Source: Conyzicola nivalis (GTDB lineage Bacteria > Actinomycetota > Actinomycetes > Actinomycetales > Microbacteriaceae). From it: 64,000 bases of DNA. The DNA lies in NCBI RefSeq assembly GCF_014639655.1, contig NZ_BMGB01000001.1, forward strand, positions 2,062,882 to 2,126,881, written 5' to 3'. The position numbers were made by a program, and so were the translations under genes. The notes beneath the pieces are model-generated. The model was given only the letters and a program-made list of their open reading frames with translations. It was not told the origin of the DNA and did not search any database. Every line of letters starts with the position of its first letter. Positions within the stretch are counted from its first letter, which is position 1. Shown here piece by piece: positions 59,337-64,000 of the stretch.

Positions 59337-60152
59337 ATGGATATTCACGACATACATCTCATCGAACAGGCCGAGGCGGAGTACTTTCGCCGGTTCCTCG
59401 CGGGCGCTCCTGAAGAGTCGAAGACGGCATTGGGAATCCGCACGGCGCGGGTCGGCGACGGCATGGCCGCGGCGATGAAGTCGGACCCCACCGGGACCTG
59501 GACCAAAGCGATGGGTTTCGGCTTCGACCACCCCGTCGATGACGCGCTGGTGACGGAGGTCGTGGAGTTCTTCCGCGCGGCGGGAAGGCAATCGGGGCGC
59601 ATCGCCATCGCACCCGCTGCTCTGCCCGGGAACTGGGACCGGATCAGTGCGAAACACGGTCTCGTCGACTCGTCGGCGTGGAGCAAGTTCGCCTGCCGGG
59701 TCGACGAATTCATTCCGGGATCGACGGATCTCGAGATACGAGAACTCACGGCCCGGGACGTCACCGGGTGGTCCCGGATCATCCGCGAAGCGTTTCTTAT
59801 GAGCGATCCCGACCTGACACCCCTGCTCGCCGGCCTGGTCGCAGACCCCGTCGCGCGCGTCTTCGGGGCCTGGGATGGCGACGTGCTGGTGGGAGCCGGT
59901 GCCGTGCACATCTTCGGCGAGGTCGCCTCGTTCAATACCGGGGGAACCCTGCCATCACACCGCGGCCGCGGCGTGCAGTCGGCCCTCATCGCCGCGCGGG
60001 CGGCCGCGGCCGCCGACGCCGGATGCCGACTCTTCACGGCCGAAACGGGGGCTTCGGAAGTGAAGAACGTTTCGTATCGCAATCTGGTGCGGTCGGGCTT
60101 CACGCACCAGTACGACCGCCCCAACTGGCTCTGGGAGGCATCCAGGGTGTGA
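59337..60152 (+). CDS. GNAT-family N-acetyltransferase
   Basis: A 271-residue protein with a GNAT fold in its C-terminal half. The acetyl-CoA loop is GGTLPSHRGRGVQSALIAARAAAAADAG near 200-228, and the end KNVSYRNLVRSGFTHQYDRPNW is a standard GNAT C-terminus. The N-terminal 130 residues are less conserved and may be a second, degenerate GNAT domain. Substrate unknown. The start is uncertain: an ATG 36 bases upstream (59301), five bases after TATTAA, could give a leaderless form. Confidence 0.82.
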   Translation: MDIHDIHLIEQAEAEYFRRFLAGAPEESKTALGIRTARVGDGMAAAMKSDPTGTWTKAMGFGFDHPVDDALVTEVVEFFRAAGRQSGRIAIAPAALPGNWDRISAKHGLVDSSAWSKFACRVDEFIPGSTDLEIRELTARDVTGWSRIIREAFLMSDPDLTPLLAGLVADPVARVFGAWDGDVLVGAGAVHIFGEVASFNTGGTLPSHRGRGVQSALIAARAAAAADAGCRLFTAETGASEVKNVSYRNLVRSGFTHQYDRPNWLWEASRV

Positions 60153-60251
60153 TGGTGAGCACTCGGGACTGGGCGGCGGCGATCGCGGTGGCATTCTGCC
60201 TGACGGCGGTGTAAGTCCTTGTCCGGAGCGCCTTCCGCACGAACCCGGGCC

Positions 60252-61289
60252 CTACTCGAAAGCGTGAGGCGGGTCGGGCCGTAATCGAACGCCCGCCTGC
60301 CCCACGTTCCGGCCGTCCAACAGGTCGATCAACGCCGCCGGGGCGCTATCGAGGCCGGTGGTCACCGACTCTTTCGGAACCAGCCGGCCGCTGCTCGACC
60401 AATCTCTCAAGACGGTTGTGGCCGCGGACCACTCGTCGCGGAAGTCGGCCACAAGAAAGCCTTCGAAACGCAGGCTCCGGGTTATGACCGCCAACGCGAG
60501 GCCCGCCGGCCCCGGGGCCTCCCGCGCTCCGCCGTCGTAGGCAGAGGTCGCGCCCGAGCACACGATCCGGCCATGTCGGTTCATGAGCGGCAGGATCGCC
60601 TCGGTCACCGGGCCGGCGACGTTGTCGAAATAGACGTCTATTCCTTCGGGCACGGTTTCGCTCAGGTCTTGAACGAACGTCGCCGAGCGACGGTTCACCG
60701 CGGCGTCATACCCCAGCTGGGTTGTAAGTACCGTGTTCTTCTCTGCAGAACCGGTGATGGCCACCACTCGGGCGCCCAGGAGGCGCGCGATCTGCCCCGC
60801 GAGGTGACCGACACCGCCCGCAGCCCCGGATACGACGACGGTTTCACCCGGAGCCACCTGGCCGATCCGCGTGAGTCCGAAATATGCGGTCAGACCGTTC
60901 TGCCCGAGGACGCTCAGATAGTGCTCGAGGGGCGCGGGTATCGTGAGCCGACGCACCTGCGCACTGCCGAGGATCGAATACTCCTCCCACGCGCCGAAGG
61001 CCGCGACGAGCGACCCTACTGCCGGGCCCCCGCTCGGGGTCCGGAGAACCCGACCGATCACCGTGCTCGGGATGGTCTCGCCCACAACGAGCCGAGGGCG
61101 ATACGTGTCGGTGTCCATAACCGCGCGGGCGGCGGGTGCCACGGACAGCAGGACGTTCTCGACGAGGAGTTCGTCGGGGTGCAGCTCGCGAAGCGGTTCA
61201 TCCCGACGCTCGAAATGCCGCAGGTCGAGACGACCGGCGGGGCGCTCTCGCATGACGATCCGGGAACTGGAAGTAGGAACTGCGTTCAT
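60252..61289 (-). CDS. NADP-dependent oxidoreductase, zinc-free MDR (CurA/PTGR type)
   Basis: A 345-residue medium-chain reductase. The nucleotide motif VVVSGAAGGVGHLAGQIARLLGARVVAITGS (begin near residue 155) and the following DVYFDNVAG and NRHGRIVCSGATSAY match the prostaglandin-reductase/CurA branch, which reduces the double bond of enones with NADPH. No structural-zinc Cys cluster is present. The ATG start has GAGGTG nine bases upstream. It stands alone; the following 260 bases upstream hold no gene. Confidence 0.88.
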   Translation of the reverse strand: MNAVPTSSSRIVMRERPAGRLDLRHFERRDEPLRELHPDELLVENVLLSVAPAARAVMDTDTYRPRLVVGETIPSTVIGRVLRTPSGGPAVGSLVAAFGAWEEYSILGSAQVRRLTIPAPLEHYLSVLGQNGLTAYFGLTRIGQVAPGETVVVSGAAGGVGHLAGQIARLLGARVVAITGSAEKNTVLTTQLGYDAAVNRRSATFVQDLSETVPEGIDVYFDNVAGPVTEAILPLMNRHGRIVCSGATSAYDGGAREAPGPAGLALAVITRSLRFEGFLVADFRDEWSAATTVLRDWSSSGRLVPKESVTTGLDSAPAALIDLLDGRNVGQAGVRLRPDPPHAFE

Positions 61290-61549
61290 TGCCGGCCACA
61301 CCTCGGTGATGGTCCCTGTGAACGTGGAGAGCGTTCCCGCGATGGTCGCGGTCCAGAACAGCCGGGACTGGGCTTGATTTGCAACATTCCACCGCCTCCC
61401 GCAATCACAAAAGTGCCATGGGTCAGGTTCATCATGTGCCTCTCTTCGGCCAGCAAATCCGGCCCGGGTCAACCCTCGGCCGCTCGAATCACGTCGACAA
61501 CGTGGAAATTACGTAGTGCGTCCGGTCAGGGTCGGTTTCTGCCGTGCCG
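61290..61549. other. Intergenic region upstream of the oxidoreductase gene
   Basis: No gene is supported here. The oxidoreductase frame stays open upstream to 61472 but the added residues do not resemble the family and lack a ribosome site. Together with the hairpin at 61550-61588 this makes about 310 non-coding bases. Confidence 0.55.
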
Positions 61550-61588
61550 ACGGCTGGAAGGACGCCGCCGGGGCGCCCTTCCAGCCGT
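61550..61588 (-). terminator. Hairpin after the sigma-factor operon
   Basis: ACGGCTGGAAGG (61550-61561) pairs perfectly with CCTTCCAGCCGT (61577-61588), a 12-bp stem with a 15-base loop, ten bases after the stop of the membrane protein gene. There is no U tract, so it is a terminator-like or 3'-end stabilising hairpin. Confidence 0.6.
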
Positions 61589-61598
61589 GGTCCCGGCT

Positions 61599-62420
61599 TT
61601 AGTCGTTGCGGTAGAGGGAGGAGACCGCGACCGATTGTGTCGAACCGTCCGTGGTGGTCACGGTGATATCACCCGTCGGTCCTCCGCGGCCCAACCCGTC
61701 CCCTGACGGCCACCAAGCCGTCCAGCGGCCGCCGTCGACGGTCGCGACGACGGGCTCCATACCCGCCTCGTTGAGCGTGATCGCGGTCACGTCTGCTCCC
61801 GCGAATCCCTCCGCGTAGGTGAGGGCGGCGGAGCCGCTTCCGTGGCTGCCTGCCGAATCGAGCACGACCTGGGAGGGCGCGAGCGGTTCGGTCGGCGTCT
61901 TGCCGACGACCTCCCAGACACCTGCGCCGTCGCCGGCGCTGAGGCAGTAGTAGACCAGCCCTTGTCGCTGATAGATCAGCGAGGCCACGGCCCCTCGGGC
62001 GTCGAGGTTGGTGATGGTGGGCGTTCCGCCCGTGCCGTTTGCGGTACCGAGGTTCGTTTCGCACCACGCCTGGGCCTGGGTCGCCATCGCAGACCCGGGG
62101 GTCACGGCGGTGGGCGCGCTGGTCCAGGACGCCAGTTGCGCGTCGGTCAGCTGCCCTGACGCGGAGATGGTAGCGGGGCTTCTGTCGCCAAACACGTGGG
62201 GCGCGACGATGAGCGTGCCGAATGCGGCGGCCCCGACGAGCATGGCGCCGACACCGGCGGCCGCCCATTTGTAGGACGCACGAAGCCGCTTCGGCGAGGC
62301 GGCCGATGAAGCGAGGATCTGTGCCAGAAGCGCCTCGCGTCGTTCGGCGTCCGCCGCGGTGATGGATGCTGCGGGGGCGGCGTCGAGGGAGCGGAGCTGG
62401 TCGAAAATCTGCTGGGTCAT
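61599..62420 (-). CDS. Membrane protein downstream of ECF sigma factor (CU044_5270-like)
   Basis: A 273-residue single-pass membrane protein. A cytoplasmic part of about 50 residues (DQLRSLDAAPAASITAADAERREALLAQIL) leads to one segment (WAAAGVGAMLVGAAAFGTLIV), and about 200 residues lie outside. The N-terminal pattern resembles the CU044_5270-type proteins that follow sigma genes in actinobacteria. It lacks the zinc-finger HxxxCxxC anti-sigma motif. The ATG is 11 bases after the sigma stop, so the pair is cotranscribed and it may hold the sigma factor or sense its signal (inference). Confidence 0.72.
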   Translation of the reverse strand: MTQQIFDQLRSLDAAPAASITAADAERREALLAQILASSAASPKRLRASYKWAAAGVGAMLVGAAAFGTLIVAPHVFGDRSPATISASGQLTDAQLASWTSAPTAVTPGSAMATQAQAWCETNLGTANGTGGTPTITNLDARGAVASLIYQRQGLVYYCLSAGDGAGVWEVVGKTPTEPLAPSQVVLDSAGSHGSGSAALTYAEGFAGADVTAITLNEAGMEPVVATVDGGRWTAWWPSGDGLGRGGPTGDITVTTTDGSTQSVAVSSLYRND

Positions 62421-62431
62421 GATGGGTCCGT

Positions 62432-62938
62432 TCAGGAGTGGGCGGAAAGGAGTGAGTCGCTGGAAACGCCCAGCAGTTCGGCGAGGTGGCGCTTGGCCCG
62501 TGTGAGGCGCATCGCATAGGCGGCCCGCGTGCAGCCGAGTACGGCCGCCGCTTCCGCTTGGGGAAGGTCTTCCCAGATGCCCAGCGCCAGGATTTCCTGG
62601 TCGGGGTCGGACAGGGCGCGCCAGGCGGTTCGCAGGTCGATACGGTCGTCCTGCGTGAGCTCGACGGCCGTCTCGGTTGTAGTCCCGAGCTTCACGGCGA
62701 GCGCCTCTTGGCGGTTCGCTCCCCGGTTCGCGTTCATCATGAGATGGCGCGCGGTGGTGAACAACCACGGCCGCACCTCTTGCGGCAGTTCGCCGCGGCG
62801 GCGCCAGGCGGCGAGGAAGGTCTCGGCGACGATGTCGTCGACGGCGGCTTCGTCCGCACGACGACGGACGAAGCGGAGGAGGTCGTCGTAGTGCAGGCGA
62901 TAGAGAGCAGTGAAGGCGTGCTCTGATCGGATATCCAT
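62432..62938 (-). CDS. ECF-type RNA polymerase sigma factor
   Basis: A 168-residue sigma-70 family ECF factor. Region 2 is visible as FTALYRLHYDDLLRFVRRR and DDIVAETFLAAWRRRGELP; region 4 as AWRALSDPDQEILALGIWEDLPQAEAAAVLGCTRAAYAMRLTRAKRHL. The ATG at 62938 is chosen because AGGGGA lies four bases upstream; an upstream in-frame start has no such site. With the membrane protein behind it, it forms a two-gene signal unit. Target promoters are not evident. Confidence 0.9.
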   Translation of the reverse strand: MDIRSEHAFTALYRLHYDDLLRFVRRRADEAAVDDIVAETFLAAWRRRGELPQEVRPWLFTTARHLMMNANRGANRQEALAVKLGTTTETAVELTQDDRIDLRTAWRALSDPDQEILALGIWEDLPQAEAAAVLGCTRAAYAMRLTRAKRHLAELLGVSSDSLLSAHS

Positions 62939-63187
62939 AGTTCCCCTTTCGCGGGATTCACTAGTACATGTCCGGGACAGAGGCGTTTGCAACGCGAGGC
63001 ACCGCGAATCATCCGCAGGGATGACGGCGACGGCCGCCGCCCTGCCGGGTTACGTAGTCGCACTGGTTACCCCTCGTCGTCCCTGAGTCATCGTGTGAGC
63101 ATGCTGACGTTCTGCCGCCCCGCGCGTATCGATTCCGGTGCCCTGTGACTCCCCCCCGCTGACACCTTCTCCCCTACGCGCCCGTCG

Positions 63188-64000
63188 TTGCATGACTGGG
63201 TGGCCGGCGCACGATTGCGCACCCTGCCGCTGAGCGCGGTGTCGGTGATCGTCGGCACGGGCGTCGCCGTGGCAGGGGATCCCGCCGGCGCGACCGGGTA
63301 TGCGGTCCGAGACGACCACGCGGCCATCGCTTCTCTCTGCATGGTCGTGGCGCTGTGTCTACAGATCGGCGTGAACTATACGAACGACTACTCCGACGGC
63401 GTCCGCGGCACGGACGCGTTCCGGGTCGGCCCGGCACGGTTGACGGGCTCGGGACGGGCCACGCCGCGCTCGGTGCTCTCGGTCGGGCTGGCGTTCTACG
63501 GCCTCGCGGCTGTCGCCGGGCTCGCCGTCGTGCTGATGACCCAGTATTGGTGGTTGCTCGCGGTCGGCGTCGTAGCGATCGCCGCGGCCTGGTACTACAC
63601 GGGCGGCAAGCGTCCGTACGGCTACCATGCGCTCGGCGAAGTATCCGTGTTCGTATTCTTCGGCCTCGTCCCCGTGCTCGGCACACAGTTCGCGCAGATC
63701 GGCCGCATTACGGTCGACGGTTGGGCCGGCGCCGTCGCCGTCGGCTTCTTCGCCTGCGGCGCGCTGATGATCAACAACATCCGCGATCTGGCCGCCGACC
63801 GGGAAGCCGGCAAACGAACGCTCGCCGTCCGCATCGGCCCGGTTGCGGCCCGCGTGCTCTACGCGCTCTTCTTGAAGCTGCCGTTTCTCGCCCTCCTGCT
63901 GCCGATCCTGCACGTCCCGCTCGCCATCGTCGCGGGCGCCGCGCTCGCCTTGGCGCTGACTGCGGCCCGCATCGGGCTGACCGAGGAGGAGCCGCTCCGG
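63188..64000 (+). CDS. Second MenA-like UbiA prenyltransferase, cut by window edge
   Basis: An open frame runs from after a stop at 63146 to the window end, 271 codons so far. The protein closely parallels MenA at 50790-51767: WVAGARLRTLPLSAV, VNYTNDYSDGVRGTD, GPARLTGSG, YYTGGKRPYGYHALGE and INNIRDLAADREAGKRTL, so both Asp-rich motifs are intact and several membrane segments are present. The TTG at 63188 gives an N-terminus matching MenA but has no ribosome site; GTG at 63200 is the alternative. It may be a true second MenA or attach a prenyl chain to another acceptor. Confidence 0.82.
   Translation, partial: MHDWVAGARLRTLPLSAVSVIVGTGVAVAGDPAGATGYAVRDDHAAIASLCMVVALCLQIGVNYTNDYSDGVRGTDAFRVGPARLTGSGRATPRSVLSVGLAFYGLAAVAGLAVVLMTQYWWLLAVGVVAIAAAWYYTGGKRPYGYHALGEVSVFVFFGLVPVLGTQFAQIGRITVDGWAGAVAVGFFACGALMINNIRDLAADREAGKRTLAVRIGPVAARVLYALFLKLPFLALLLPILHVPLAIVAGAALALALTAARIGLTEEEPLR

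Noticed and set aside
61290-61472. N-terminal extension of the oxidoreductase
   Set aside because: The additional 61 residues do not resemble the family and no ribosome site supports the upstream ATG.

Overview
The window reads as chromosome of a high-GC Gram-positive actinobacterium, most likely of the family Microbacteriaceae. Pointers are: frequent GTG and TTG starts, many four-base GTGA gene overlaps, a LAXTG sortase signal, a complete menaquinone gene set with DUF4229 and PLDc_N partners, an FprA-type ferredoxin reductase, and many genes whose start codon lies 5-7 bases after a TANNNT -10 box (predicted leaderless transcripts). The family assignment is inference; no rRNA is present. No insertion sequence, prophage or CRISPR array was seen.

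Layout. 1-3.3 kb: end of a two-component system, murB facing it, a pair of MaoC/HadAB-type dehydratases, and an unrecognised 27-residue gene with its own promoter and terminator. 3.3-3.8 kb: non-coding DNA packed with long inverted repeats. 3.8-8.6 kb: oleA-oleBC-oleD, the long-chain olefin (head-to-head hydrocarbon) pathway with OleB and OleC fused. 8.9-11.3 kb: dhaKLM dihydroxyacetone kinase. 11.3-18.8 kb: a peroxiredoxin, then a LacI regulator divergent from a sugar ABC importer (binding protein and two permeases, no ATPase) and a GH78 alpha-L-rhamnosidase, with two operators between. 18.9-27.9 kb: a LAXTG wall protein, a HAD phosphatase, a membrane protein, an epimerase, a secreted PQQ-type quinoprotein, two IclR regulators and a secreted ThuA-domain protein. 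28.0-28.2 kb: tRNA-Met and tRNA-Thr. 28.3-32.8 kb: a MacAB-like ABC export system with an acidic lipoprotein. 33.0-34.7 kb: a GH13 alpha-glucosidase. 34.9-36.9 kb: an M23 peptidase behind a 22-codon overlapping leader ORF, and an inositol-phosphatase-like gene. 37.3-41.8 kb: tRNA-Tyr, LacI regulator, lytic transglycosylase, yajQ, cls and two very small membrane proteins. 41.8-53.8 kb: fprA and the menaquinone block (polyprenyl diphosphate synthase, menG, menF, menD, menA, menE, menB) with ppk2 and small membrane proteins. 53.9-64.0 kb: a regulator-rich accessory stretch (two MmyB-type proteins, a large LuxR ATPase regulator, hydrolase, acetyltransferase, oxidoreductase, ECF sigma operon) ending in a second, truncated-by-the-edge MenA-like prenyltransferase.

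How it fits together. The menaquinone genes supply the electron-carrier quinone: MenF and MenD start the ring pathway, MenE and MenB close it, MenA joins it to the chain made by the polyprenyl synthase, and MenG methylates it. The ole genes would turn fatty acyl-CoAs into long-chain olefins. The dha, rhamnosidase, GH13 and quinoprotein genes point to use of plant or microbial carbohydrates. The items most worth a second look are the 27-residue Cys-ended gene, the leader ORF coupled to the M23 peptidase, the leaderless start signature, the 17-bp inverted repeat between menD and ppk2, and the HTH-less MmyB-type protein.
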